Positions 44,166-58,059 of a stretch of DNA of 64,000 nt are shown in pieces. The notes under the pieces are model-generated. The model was not told where the DNA came from, searched no databases, and saw nothing but the letters and a program-made list of their open reading frames with translations. The position numbers and the translations under genes are program-made. Positions within the stretch are counted from its first letter, which is position 1, and each line of letters starts with the position of its first letter. The DNA is from JAAOIF01 sp965206195 (GTDB taxonomy: Bacteria > Pseudomonadota > Gammaproteobacteria > PS1 > Pseudothioglobaceae): contig CBDBIZ010000010.1 in assembly GCA_965206195.1 (NCBI GenBank), positions 1-64,000 of the forward strand. The letters run 5' to 3'.

Positions 44166-46200
44166 ACTTGACCACTCTCAGATGACACTGCACCAGTCAC
44201 AGATGACACCGGATCACTCTAAGATGAAACAGCACCACTCTCAGGTGACACTGGACCACTCTCAGATGACACTGGACCACTCTCTGATTATACTGCACCA
44301 CTCTCAGATGACAATGACCACTCTCAGATGACAATGGATCATTCTCAGATGACACTGGACAACTCTCAGATGACACTGCACCACCCTCATATGACATTGG
44401 TTCACTTTCAGATGACACTGCAACACTCTCAGATGACACTGGATAATTCTCAGATGACACTCGACCACTGTCCGATGACAAAGGACCACTCTCAAATGAC
44501 ACTATACCACTCTAAGAATACACTGAACCACTCTCATATGACACTGGATCACTCTGAGATGAAACTGCATCACTCTCAGATGACACTGGATCAATTTCAG
44601 ATGACACTAAACAACTCTAAGAAGACAATAGACCACTCTCACATGACAATGCACCACTCCAAGATTACACTGGACTTCTCTCAGATGAAACTGCACCACA
44701 CTCAGACGACACTGCACCAATCTCAGATGACACTGCACAACTCTCAGATTACACTGCACCATTTTCAAATGACACTGGACCACTCTCAGATGAAACTGGA
44801 TCATTCTCAGATGACACTGCACCACTCTCAGATGACACCTGATCACTCTAAGATTACACTGGGCAACTCTCAGATGACACTGGACCACTGTCAGATTACA
44901 CTGGACCACTCTCAGATGACACTGGATCACTATTAAATGACACTGGACCATTCTCAGATGACACTGTACCACTTTCAGATGACACTGGACCACTCTCAGA
45001 TGACATTGGAACACCCTCAATTACACTGGACCACTCTCAGATGGCACTGGACCACTCTCAGATGACACTGGACCATTCTAAGATGACAATGGACCTCACT
45101 AAGATGACACTGGATCACTCTCAGATGACACTGCACAACTATCAGATGACACTGGACAACTCTCAGATGACACTGGACCACTCTTTGATTACACTGGACT
45201 ACACTCAGATGACACTTGACCACTCTCAGATGACACTGGACCATTCTCAGGTGACAATGGATCACTTTCAGGTGACATTGAACCACTCTCATATGACACT
45301 GGAACATTCTCAGATGATACTGGACAACTCTCAGATGACATTGGACCAATATCAGATGACACTGCACCATTCTCATATGACACTGGACCACTCTCAGATG
45401 ACACTGGACCACTCTCAGATGACACTGGACCACTCTCAGATAACACTGCACAACCTTCAGACGACACTGGAACACTTTCAGATTACACTGGACCACTCTC
45501 AGATGACACTGGACCACTCTTAAATGACACTGGACCACTCTCAGATGACACTGCTCCACTCTCAGATGACACTGGACAACTCACAGATGACACTGGATCA
45601 CTATTAGATGACGCTGGACCACTCTAAGATGACACTGGACCACACTCAGATGACACTGGATCATTCTCAAATGACACTGGACAACTTTCAGAAGACACTG
45701 GACCACTCTCAGAACATACTGGACCACTCTCCGATGTCACTGCATCAATCTTAGATGTCATTTGATCACTCTCGGAAAACACTGGACTACTCTCAGATGA
45801 CACTGGACCACTCTCAGATGACACTGGATCACTCTTAGATGACACTTGACCTCTCTCAGATGACACTCTACAACTCTCAGATGAAACTGGACCAATTTCA
45901 GAAGACACTGCACCACTCTCAGATGACACCTCACCACACATAGATGAAACTGCACCAATCTCAGTTGACACTGGACCACTCTACGATGACACTGGACCTC
46001 TCTTAGATGACACTGGACAACTCTCAGATGACACTGGACTACTCTCAAATGACATTGCACCACTCTCAGATGACACTGGACCACTCTCAGAATAAAATGG
46101 ACCACTCTCAGATTGAACTGAACCACTCACAGATGACGCTGCAACATTCTCAGATGACATTGAACCATTCTAAGATGAAACTTGACCATTCTCAGATTAC
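44166..46200. repeat. 2,035-bp tandem duplication, copy 2
   Basis: It is colinear with 42,131-44,165 with no length change. By eye I found at least eight substitutions: 42,641/44,676 C/T; 42,672/44,707 T/C; 43,407/45,442 T/A; 43,483/45,518 A/T; 43,868/45,903 T/A; two at 43,948-43,949/45,983-45,984; and 44,073/46,108 A/T. Identity is therefore about 99.6%, making this the youngest large duplication in the window apart from possible assembly error. Confidence 0.95.
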
Positions 46201-49200
46201 ACTGGACAACTCTCAGATGACACTGCACCATTCCCAGAAGACACTGCACCACTCTCAGAAGACACTGGACCACTCTCAGATGACACTCTACCAATCTCAG
46301 ATGACAATGGACCACTCTCAGATGACACTGGACCACTCTCAGATGAAACTGAACCATTCTCAGATGGCATTGGACCATTCTCAGATGACACTGCACCATT
46401 TTCAGATGACACTGGACCCCTCTCAGATGACACTGGACCACACTCAGATGACACTGGACCAATCTTAGATGAAACTTGACCACTCTCGGATGACACCGGT
46501 TAACTCTCAGATTACACTGGACCACTACCAGATGACACTGGATCATTCTCAGATGAACCTGGACCATTCTAAAATGACATTGCACCACTCACAGAGGACA
46601 CTGGACCACTCTAAGATGACATTTCTCCACTCTCAGATGACACTGGATCATTCCAAAATGACACTAAACCAATCTCAGATGTCAGTTCACCACTCTCAGA
46701 TGTCACCGGATCACTCTCAGATGACACTGGACCACACTCAGATGACACTGGACCACTCTCAAATGACATTGCACCACTCTCAGATTACACCAAATCACTC
46801 ACAGATGACACTGCACCACTCTCAGATGAGACTGGACCACTCTCAGATGATACTGCGCCACTCTCAGAATACACTTGACCACATTAATATGACACTGGAT
46901 CAAAGTCAGATGCCACTAGACCACTCTCAGATGACACTGCACCACTCTCAGATGACACTAGACCACTATCAGATGACACTGGACCACATTAATATCACAC
47001 TGGATCACTGTCAGATGACACTATACCACTCTCAGATGACACTGCACCACTCTCAGATAACTCTGGATCACTCTCAGATGACACTGGATCACTCTCTGAT
47101 GACTCTTCACCACTCTCAGATGACAATGCACCACTCTCAGATGACACTGCATCACTGTCAGATGACACCGGAACACTCTCAGATAACACTTGACCACTCT
47201 CAGATTACACTGGACCACTCTAAGATGACACTGCACCACTTTCAGATGATTCTGGACCACTCTTAGATGACATTGCACCACTCTCAGATGACACTGGACA
47301 ACTCTCAGATGTCACTGGACCATTCTCAGATGACACAGCACCACTCTCAGATGACACTGGACCACTCTCAGATGAAACCAGACCACTCTCAGATGGATTG
47401 GACCACTTTCAGATGACACTGGACAACTCTCAGATGACAGTTGGACCACTCTCAGATGAAACTGGACCAATCTCAGATGACACTGAAACACTCTCAGATG
47501 ACACTGGTCCACTATTACATAAAACTGGACCACTCACAGATGACACTTCACCACTTTCAGATGACACTGCACCACTCTGAGATGACACTGCACCACTCTC
47601 AGATGACGCTGGTCCACTCTCAGATGATACTGCACCACTCTAAGTTGACACTGGACAACTCTCAGATGACACTGCACCACTTTTAGATGACACTGGACCA
47701 CACTCATATGTTACTGGATCACTCTCAGATGACACTGTACCACTCTGAGATGACACTAGATCACTATCAGATGACACTGGACCACTCTCAGATGTCATTG
47801 GACCACTCTCAGATGACACTTCACCACTTTCAGATGACACTGCACCACTCTGAGATGACACTGCACCACTCTCATTTGAGACTGGACCACTCTCAGATGA
47901 TACTGCACCACTCTAGGTTGACACTGGACAACTCTCAGATGACACTGCACCACTTTTAGATGACACTGGACCACACTCATATGTCACTGGATCACTCTCA
48001 GATGACACTGTACCACTCTGAGATGACACTAGACTACTCTCAGATGACACTGGACCACTCTCAGATGACATTGGACCACTCTCAGATGACACTTCACTAC
48101 TTTCAGATGACACTGCACCACTCTGAGATGACACTGCACCACTCTCATTTGAGACTGGACCACTCTCAGATGATACTGCACCACTCTCAGATGACACTGG
48201 ACCACACTCATATGACACTAGATCACTCTCAGATGAAACTGGACCGTTCCCAGATGATATTGCACCACTCTCAGATGACATTGGACCACTCTAAGATGAC
48301 ACTGGACCACTCTCAGATGACATTGTACCACTCTCAGACGACACTTCACCACTCTCAGATGACACTGCACCACTCTCATATGATACTGCACCACTCTCAG
48401 ATGACACAGGAACACTCTCAGATGACTCTGGACTACTCTCAAATGACATTGCACCACTCTCAGATAACATCGGATCACTCTCAGACGACACTGCACCATT
48501 CTTATATGACACTGGACCAACTTAATATGACACTGGATCACTGTCAGATGACACTAGACCACTCTCAGATGACACTGCACCACTCGCAGATGAAACTGGA
48601 CCACACTCATATGACACTGGATCACACTCAGATGAAACTGGACCGTTCTCAGATGACACTGCACCACTCTCAGATGACATTGGACCACTTTAAGATGACA
48701 CTGGACCACTCTTAGATGACATTGGACCACTCTCAGACGACACTTCACCACTCTCAGATGATAATGCACCACTCTCAGATGACACTACACCAACCTCAGA
48801 TGACACTGGACAACCATCAGATGATACTGCACAACTCTCAGATGACACTGGACCACTCTCAGATGACACTGCACCACTTTCAGATGACACTGGACCACAC
48901 TCAAATGACACTGGATCACTCTCAGATGACACTGCACCACTCTCAGATGACACTAGACCACTCTAAGATGACACTGCACCACTCTCAGATGACACTGGAC
49001 CACTCTCCTATTATACCGGATCAAACTCAGATTACATTGGACAACTTTCAGATAACACTGGACCACACTCAGATGATACTGGACCAATCTCAGATGACAC
49101 TGGACCACTCTCAGATGAAACTGAACAACTCTAAGTTGACACTGGACCATTCTTAGATGAAACTGGAATACTCTCAGATGACACATCCCCACTTTCAGAA

Positions 49201-49869
49201 TACACTGCACCACTCTCAGATGGCACTGGACCACACTCAGATGACACTGGACCACTCTAAGAAGACACTGCACTACTCACAGATGACACTGGACCACACT
49301 CAGATGGCACTGGATCATTCTCAGATGACACTTTACCATTCTCAGATAAAACTGCACCACTCTCAGATGAAACTGGACCTCTCTAAGATGACACTGGACC
49401 ATTCTAAGATGACACTGGATCACTCTCAGATGACACTTCACCACTCTCAGATGACACTGCACCACACTCAGATGACACTGCACCACTCTCAGAAGACACT
49501 GGACAAATCTCAGATGACCATGGACCACTCCCAGATGACACTCTACCAATCTCAGATGACAATGGACCACTCTCAGATGACACTGGACCACTCTCAGATG
49601 AAACTGAACCATTCTCAGATGGCATTGGACCATTCTCAGATGACACTGCACCATTTTCAGATGACACTGGACCACTCTCAGATGACACTGGACCACTCTC
49701 AGATGAAACTGAACCATTCTCAGATGGCATTGGACATTCTCAGATGACACTGCACCATTTTCAGATGACACTGGACCACTCTCAGATGACACTGGACCAC
49801 ACTCAGATGAAACTGGACAACTCTCAGATGACACTGGACCACACTCAGATGACACTGGACCAATCTTAG
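46201..49869. repeat. Right-domain cassette 1 (shortened)
   Basis: After the 2,035-bp pair the variant repertoire changes. Marker AATCTTAGATGAAACTTG (ATG at 46,469) opens a cassette that matches the next one at offset 3,443 from about 46,990 to 47,600 (CATTAATATCACACTGG at 46,987 and 50,430). From 48,716 to 49,700 it matches at offset 4,535, so about 1.1 kb present in cassette 2 is absent here. It contains the first GGACCGTTC pair (48,235 and 48,633) and the first CTCCTATTATACC unit (49,005). Confidence 0.82.
49580..49790. repeat. 105-bp (5-monomer) tandem duplication
   Basis: The rare monomer GATGGCATTGGAC occurs at 49,619 and 49,724, exactly 105 bp apart, with GAAACTGAACC before each. The second copy has lost one C (GGACATTC instead of GGACCATTC, near 49,732), which shifts the frame. 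Cassettes at 54.15 and 60.73 kb have a single unit, so the duplication is private to this cassette. Confidence 0.9.
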
Positions 49870-52800
49870 ATGAAACTTGACCACTCTCAGATGACACTGC
49901 TCCACTCTCATATGAAACTTCACCATTCTCAGATGACACCGGTTAACTCTCAGATTACACTGGACCACTCCCAGATGACACTGGATCATTCTCAGATGAC
50001 CCTGGACCATTCTAAAATGACATTGCACCATTCACAGAGGACACTGGACCACTCTAAGATGACATTTCTCCACTCTCAGATGACTCTGGATCATTCCAAG
50101 ATGACACTAAACCAATCTCAGATGTCAGTGCACCACTCTCAGATGTCACCGGATCACTCTCAGATGACACTGGACCACACTCAGATGACTCTGGACCACT
50201 CTCAAGTGACATTGCACTACTCTCAGATTACACCAAATCACTCACAGATGACACTGCACCACTCTCAGATGAGACTGGACCACTCTCAGATGATACTGCG
50301 CCACTCTCAGATGACACTTGACCACATTAATATGACACTGGATCACTATCAGATGACACTGGATCATTCTCAGATGACACAGCACCACTCTCAGATGACA
50401 CTAGACCACTATCAGATGACACTGGACCACATTAATATCACACTGGATCACTGTCAGATGACACTATACCACTCTCAGATGACACTGCACCACTCTCAGA
50501 TAACTCTGGATCACTCTCAGATGACACTGGATCACTCTCTGATGACTCTTCACCACTCTCAGATGACAATGCACCATTCTCAGATGACACTGCATCACTC
50601 TCAGATGACACCGGAACACTCTCAGATAACACTTGACCACTCTCAGATTACACTGGACCACTCTAAGATGACACTGCACCACTTTCAGATGATTCTGGAC
50701 CATTCTTAGATGACATTGCACCACTCTCAGATGACACTGGACAACTCTCAGATGTCACTGGACCATTTTCAGATGACACAGCACCACTCTCAGATGACAC
50801 TGGACCACTCTCAGATGAAACCAGACCACTCTCAGATGGATTGGACCACTTTCAGATGACACTGGACAACTCTCAGATGACAGTTGGACCACTCTCAGAT
50901 GAAACTGGACCACTCTCAGATGACACTGAAACACTCTCAGATGACACTAGTCCATTCTTACATAAAACTGGACCACTCACAGATGACACTGCACCACTCT
51001 CAGATGACACTACACAACTCTCAGATGACACCGGATAACTTTCAGATTACACTGGACCACTGTCAGATGACACTAGACCATTCTCAGATGACCCTGTACC
51101 ACTCTCAGATGACATTGGACCACTCTAAGATGACACTGGACCACTCTCAGATGACATTGGACCACTCTCAGATGACACTTCACCACTTTCAGATGACACT
51201 GCAACACTCTGAGATGACACTGCACCACTCTCAGATGACGCTGGTCCACTCTCAGATGATACTGCACCACTCTCAGTTGACACTGGACAACTCTCAGATG
51301 ACACTGCACCACTTTTAGATGACACTGGACCACACTCATATGTCACTGGATCACTCTCAGATGACACTGTACCACTCTGAGATGACACTAGACCACTCTC
51401 AGATGACACTGGACCACTCTCAGATGACATTGGACCACTCTCAGATGACACTTCACCACTTTCAGATGACACTTCACCACTCTGAGATGACACTGCACCA
51501 CTCTCATTTGAGACTGGACCACTCTCAGATGATACTGCACCACTCTCAAATGACACTGGACCACACTCATATGACACTGGATCACTCTCAGATGAAACTG
51601 GACCGTTCCCAGATGATATTGCACCACTCTCAGATGACATTGGACCACTCTAAGATGACACTGGACCACTCTCAGATGACATTGTACCACTCTCAGACGA
51701 CACTTCACCACTCTTAGATGACACTGCACCACTCTCATATGATACAGCACCACTCTCAGATGACACAGTAACACTCTCAGATGATTCTGGACTACTCTCA
51801 AATGACATTGCACCACACTCAGATTACATCGGATCACTCTCAGACGACACTGCACAATTCTTATATGACACTGGACCACCTTAATATGACACTGGATCAC
51901 TGTCAGATGACACTGGACCACTCTCAGATGACACTACACCACTCTCAGATGATATTGGACCACTCTCAGAAGACCCTGGACCACTCTCAGATGACACTGC
52001 ACCACTCGCAGATGACACTGGACCACACTCATATGACACTGGATCACACTCAGATGAAACTGGACCGTTCCCAGATGACATTGCTCCACTCTCAGATGAT
52101 TTTGGACCATTCTAAGATGTCACTGGACCACTCTCAGATGACATTGTACCACTCTCAGACGAAACTTCGCCACTCTCAGATGACACTGCACCACTCTCAT
52201 ATGATACTGCACCACTCTCAGATGACACTGGACCACTCTCAGATGACATTGTACCACTCTCAGACGACACTTCACCATTCTCAGATGACACTGCACCACT
52301 CTCAGATTACACTGCACCACTCTCAGATGACACTGGACAACTCTCAGATTATACTGCACCACTCTCAGATGACACTGGACCACTCTCAGATGACAGTGCA
52401 CCACTTTCAGAATACACTGGACCACACTCACATGACACTGGATCAATCTCAGATGACACTGCATCACTCTCAGATGACACTAGACCACTCTAAGATGACA
52501 ATGCACCACTCTCAGATGACACTGGACCACTCTCATATTACACCGGATCACTCTCAGATAACATTTGACCACTTTCAGATGACACTGGACAACTCTCAGA
52601 TGACACTGGACAACACTCAGATGACACTAGACCACTCTCAGATGACACTGGACCACTCTAAGATGACACTAAACAACTCTCAGAAGGCCCTGCACCATTC
52701 CCAGATGACACTCCACCACTCTCAGACGAATCCGGATAACATTCAGATTACACTGGACCAATCTCAGATGACGCTGGACCACTATCAGATGACACTGCAC

Positions 52801-54300
52801 CACTCTCAGATGACACAGGACAACACTCAGATGACATTGGATCATTCTCAGATGTTACTGAACCATTCTCATATGACACTGCACCACATTCAGAGGAAAC
52901 TAGACCACTCTATGATGAAAATGGACAACTCTCAGATGACACTGGACCACCTTCAGATGAAACTTTACCACCCTCAGATGACACTGCTCCATTTTCAGAT
53001 GATACTCCACCATTCTAAGATGACATTGGACCTCTCTCAGATGATTCTGCACCACTCTCAGATGACACTGGACCACTCTCAGATGACACTGGACCACTCT
53101 CAGATGAAACTGCACTACTATCAGATGACACTGGACCACACTCATATGACCCTGGATCAATCTCAAATGACACTGGACCATTCTCAGATGACACTGCACC
53201 ACTCTCAGATGACATTGGACCACTTTAAGATGACACTGGACCACTCTTAGATGACATTGGACCACTCTCAGACGACACTTCACCACTCTCAGATGATAAT
53301 GCACCACTCTCAGATGACACTACACCAACATCAGATGACACTGGACAACCATCAGATGATACTGCACAACTATCAGATGACACTGGACCACTCTCAAATG
53401 ACACTGCACCACTTTCAGATGACACTGGACCACACTCAGATGACACTAGATCACTCTCAGATGACACTGCACCACTCTCAGATGACACTAGACCACTCTA
53501 AGATGACACTGCACCACTCTCAGATGACACTGGACCACTCTCCTATTATACCGAATCACACTCAGATTACATTGGACAACTTTCAGATAACACTGGACCA
53601 CACTCAGATAACACTGGACCAATCTCAGATTACACTGGACCACTCTCAGATAAAACTGAACAAATCTAAGTTAACACTGGACCATTCTTAGATGAAACTG
53701 GATAACTCTCAGATGACACATCCCCACTTTCAGAATACACTGCACCACTCTCAGATGGCACTGGACCACACTCAGATGACACTGGACCACTCTAAGAAGA
53801 CACTGCACTACTCACAGATGACACTGGACCACACTCAGATGGCACTGGATCATACTCAGATGACACTTTACCATTCTCAGATAAAACTGCACCACTCTCA
53901 GATGAAACTGGACCTCTCTAAGATGACACTGGACCATTCTAAGATGACACTGGACCACTCTCAGATGACACTTCACCACTCTCAGATGACACTGCACCAC
54001 ACTCAGATGACACTGCACCACTCTCAGAAGACACTGGACAAATCTCAGATGACCATGGACCACTCTCAGATGACACTCTACCAATCTCAGATGACAATGC
54101 ACCACTCTCAGATGACACTGGACCACTCTCAGATGAAACTGAACCATTGTCAGATGGCATTGGACCATTCTCAGATGACACTGCACCATTTTCAGATGAC
54201 ACTGGACCACTCTCAGATGACACTGGACCACACTCAGATGAAACTGGACAACTCTCAGATGACACTGGACCACACTCAGATGACACTGGACCAATCTTAG
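49870..54300. repeat. Right-domain cassette 2, 4,431 bp
   Basis: It runs from the ATGAAACTTGACC marker (49,870) to the next one (54,301). It contains CATTAATATCACACTGG (50,430), a GGACCGTTC pair (51,594 and 52,056) exactly 462 bp apart, a 489-codon open stretch (51,781-53,250) and CTCCTATTATACC (53,540). It matches cassette 3 at offset 4,494 near 50.4 kb (63 bp inserted in cassette 3) and 4,411 near 51.4 kb. Confidence 0.88.
51594..52500. repeat. 462-bp (22-monomer) duplicated block, representative copy
   Basis: GAAACTGGACCGTTC at 51,594 recurs at 52,056. The following GACATTGTACCAC (51,679 and 52,141), CAGACGACACTTCACC-type and CATATGATAC monomers recur at the same 462-bp spacing. A third partial repeat follows 105 bp later (ACATTGTACC at 52,246). 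The same 462-bp pairing is present at 56,005/56,467, 58,210/58,672 and 61,843/62,305. In the shortened cassette 1 the spacing is 398 bp. Confidence 0.88.
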
Positions 54301-55854
54301 ATGAAACTTGACCACTCTCAGATGACACTGCTCCACTCTCATATGAAACTTCACCATTCTCAGATGACACCGGTTAACTCTCAGATTACAATGGACCACT
54401 CCCAGATGACACTGGATCATTCTCAGATGACCCTGGACCATTCTAAAATGACATTGCACCACTCACAGAGGACACTGGACCACTCTAAGATGACATTTCT
54501 CCACTCTCAGATGACACTGGATCATTCCAAGATGACACTAAACCAATCTCAGATGTCAGTGCACCACTCTCAGATGTCACCGGATCACTCTTAGATGACA
54601 CTGGACCACACTCAGATGACTCTGGACCACTCTCAAATGACATTGCACCACTCTCAGATTACACCAAATCACTCACAGATGACACTGCACCACTCTCAGA
54701 TGAGACTGGACCACTCTCAGATGATACTGCGCCACTCTCAGATGACACTTGACCACAGTAATATGACACTGGATCAATGTCAGATGCCACTAGACCACTC
54801 TCAGATGACACTGCACCACTCTCAGATGACACTGGATCACTATCAGATGACACTGGACCATTCTCAGATGACACAGCACCACTCTCAGATGACACTAGAC
54901 CACTATCAGATGACACTGGACCACATTAATATCACACTGGATCACTGTCAGATGACACTATACCACTCTCAGATGACACTGCACCACTCTCAGATAACTC
55001 TGGATCACTCTCAGATGACACTGGATCACTCTCTGATGACTCTTCACCACTCTCAGATGACAATGCACCACTCTCAGATGACACTGCATCACTCTCAGAT
55101 GACACCGGAACATTCTCAGATAACACTTGACCACTCTCAGATTACACTGGACCACTCTAAGATGACACTGCACCACTTTCAGATGATTCTGGACCACTCT
55201 TAGATGACATTGCACCACTCTAAGATGACACTGGACAACTCTCAGATGTCACTGGACCATTCTCAGATGACACAGCACCACTCTCAGATGACAGTTGGAC
55301 CACTCTCAGATGAAACTGGACCACTCTCAGATGACACTGAAACACTCTCAGATGACACTGGTCCACTCTTACATAAAACTGGACCACTCACAGATGACAC
55401 TGCACCACACTCAGATGAAACTACACCACTCTCAGATGACACCGGATAACTTTCAGATTACACTGGACCACTGTCAGATGACACTAGACCATTCTCAGAT
55501 GACCCTGTACCACTCTCAGATGACATTGGACCACTCTATGATGACATTGGACCACTCTCAGATGACATTGGACCACTCTCAGATGACACTTCACCACTTT
55601 CAGATGACACTGCACCACTCTGAGATGACACTGCACCACTCTCAGATGACGCTGGTCCACTCTCAGATGATACTGCACCACTCTCAGTTGACACTGGACA
55701 ACTCTCAGATGACACTGCACCACTTTTAGATGACACTGGACCACACTCATATGTCACTGGATCACTCTCAGATGACACTGTACCACTCTGACATGACACT
55801 AGACCACTCTCAGATGACACTGGAACACTCTCAGATGACATTGGACCACTCTCA

Positions 55855-58059
55855 GATGACACTTCACCACTTTCAGATGACACTGCACCACTCTGAAATG
55901 ACACTGCACCACTCTCATTTGAGACTGGACCACTCTCAGATGATACTGCAACACTCTCAGATGACACTGGACCACACTCATATGACACTGGATCACTCTC
56001 AGATGAAACTGGACCGTTCCCAGATGACATTGCACCATTCTCAGATGACATTGGACCACTCTAAGATGACATTGGACCACTCTCAGATGACATTGTACCA
56101 CTCTCAGACGACACTTCACCACTCTCAGATGACATTGCACCACTCTCATATGATACTGCACAACTCTCAGATGACACAGGAACACTCTCACTTGTATCTG
56201 GACTACTCTCAAATGACATTGCACCACTCTCAGATTACATCGGATCACTCTCAGACGACACTGCACCATTCTTATATGACACTGGACCACCTTAATATGA
56301 CACTGGATCACTGTCAGATGACACTAGACCACTCTCAGATGACACTACACCACTCTCAGATGATATTGGACCACTCTCAGATGACCCTGGACCACTCTCA
56401 GATGACACTGCACCTCTCGCAGATGACACTGGACCACACTCATATGACACTGGATCACACTCAGATGAAACTGGACCGTTCCCAGATGACATTGCTCCTC
56501 TCTCAGATGACATTGGACCATTCTAAGATATCACTGGACCACTCTCAGATGACATTGTACCACTCTCAGACGAAACTTCGCCACTCTCAGATGACACTGC
56601 ACCACTCTCATATGATACTGTACCACTCTCAGATGAGACTGGACCACTCTCAGATGACATTGTACCACTCTCAGACGACACTTCACCAATCTCAGATGAC
56701 ACTGCACCACTCTCAGATTACACTGCACCACTCTCAGATGACACTGGATAACTCTCAGATTATACTGCACCACTCTCAGATGACACTGGACCACTCTCAG
56801 ATGAGAGTGCACCACTTTCAGATGACACTGGACCACACTCACATGACACTGGATCAATCTCAGATGACACTGCATCACTCTCAGATGACACTAGACCACT
56901 CTAAGATGACACTGCATCACTCTCAGATGACACTGGACCACTCTCAGATTACACCGGATCACTCTCAGATAACATTTGACCACTTTCAGATGACACTGGA
57001 CAACTCTCAGATGACACTGGACCACACTCAGATGACACTAGACCACTCTCAGATGACACTAGACCACTCTAAGATGACACTAAACAACTCTCAGAAGACA
57101 CTGCACCATTCACAGATGACACTCCACCACTCTAAGATGAATCCGGATAACATTCAGATTACACTGGACCAATCTCAGATGACGCTGGACCACTATCAGA
57201 TGACACTGCACCACTCTCAGATGACACAGGACCACACTCAGATGACATTGGATCATTCTCAGATGTCACTGAACCATTCTCATATGACACTGCACCACAT
57301 TCAGAGGAAACTAGACCACTCTATGATGAAAATTGACCACTCTCAGATGACACTGGACCACCTTCAGATGAAACTTTACCACCCTCAGATGACACTGCTC
57401 CATTTTCAGATGATACTGCACCACTCTAAGATGACACTGGAGCTCTCTCAGATGATTCTGCACCACTCTCAGATGACACTGGACCACTCTCAGATGAAAC
57501 TGCACTACTATCAGATGACACTGGACCACACTCATATAACCCTGGATCAATCTCAAATGACACTGGATCATTCTCAGATGACACTGCACCACTCTCAGAT
57601 GAAATTGGACCACTTTAAGATGACACTGGACTACTCTTAGATGACATTGGACCACTCTCAGATGACACTTCACCACTCTCAGATGATAATGCACCACTCT
57701 CAGATGACACTACACCAACCTCAGATGACACTGGACCACCATCAGATGATACTGCACCACTTTCAGACGACACTGGACCACACTCAGATGACACTGGATC
57801 CCTCTCAGATGACACTGCACCACTCTCAGATGACACTAGACCACTCTAAGATGACACTGCACCACTCTCAGATGACACTGGACCACTCTCCTATTATACC
57901 GGATTACACTCAGATTACATTGGACAACTTTCAGATAACACTGGACCACACTCAGATGATACTGGACCAATCTCAGATGACAATGGACCACTCTCAGATG
58001 AAACTGAACAAATCTAAGTTGACACTGGACCATTCTTAGATGAAACTGGATAACTCTCA
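55855..58059. repeat. 2,205-bp tandem duplication, copy 1
   Basis: GGACCGTTC units are at 56,005 and 56,467 and CTCCTATTATACC at about 57,888. The block recurs at offset 2,205 (exactly 105 monomers), rising to 2,226 after one extra monomer in copy 2 near 59,700. It ends in the 58,0xx region, where the expected CACATCCCCACTTTC monomer (seen at 53,716 and 60,290) is replaced by CACTTCACCACTTTC, marking the exchange point. Confidence 0.88.

Larger units (their letters stand above)
1867..44243. other. Dispersed marker monomer ATGA(A/G)ACAGC, preceded by a 20-bp unit
   Basis: In most copies a 20-bp monomer ending GACACT is followed by a unit with TAAGATGA(A/G)ACAGCACC, giving a -1 phase shift. 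First base of the ATG: 1867, 3419, 5819, 6426, 11197, 14078, 14916, 18544, 21425, 22032, 24918, 27055, 28857, 30135, 31412, 32524, 34516, 35689, 37410, 38816, 40533, 41769, 42189, 44224. The last two lack the 20-bp unit before them. I saw none after 44.3 kb. It is a useful ruler for the HOR structure. Confidence 0.85.

Noticed and set aside
55730..57640. Possible giant repeat protein on the plus strand (HSQMTLD period, up to 636 codons; similar stretches at 58,040-59,866 and 61,568-63,457)
   Set aside because: The frame is intrinsically resistant to stops, substitutions hit all three codon positions and mostly change the residue, frames are broken by 20-bp monomers, and there is no non-repeat domain, signal peptide, splice context or promoter.
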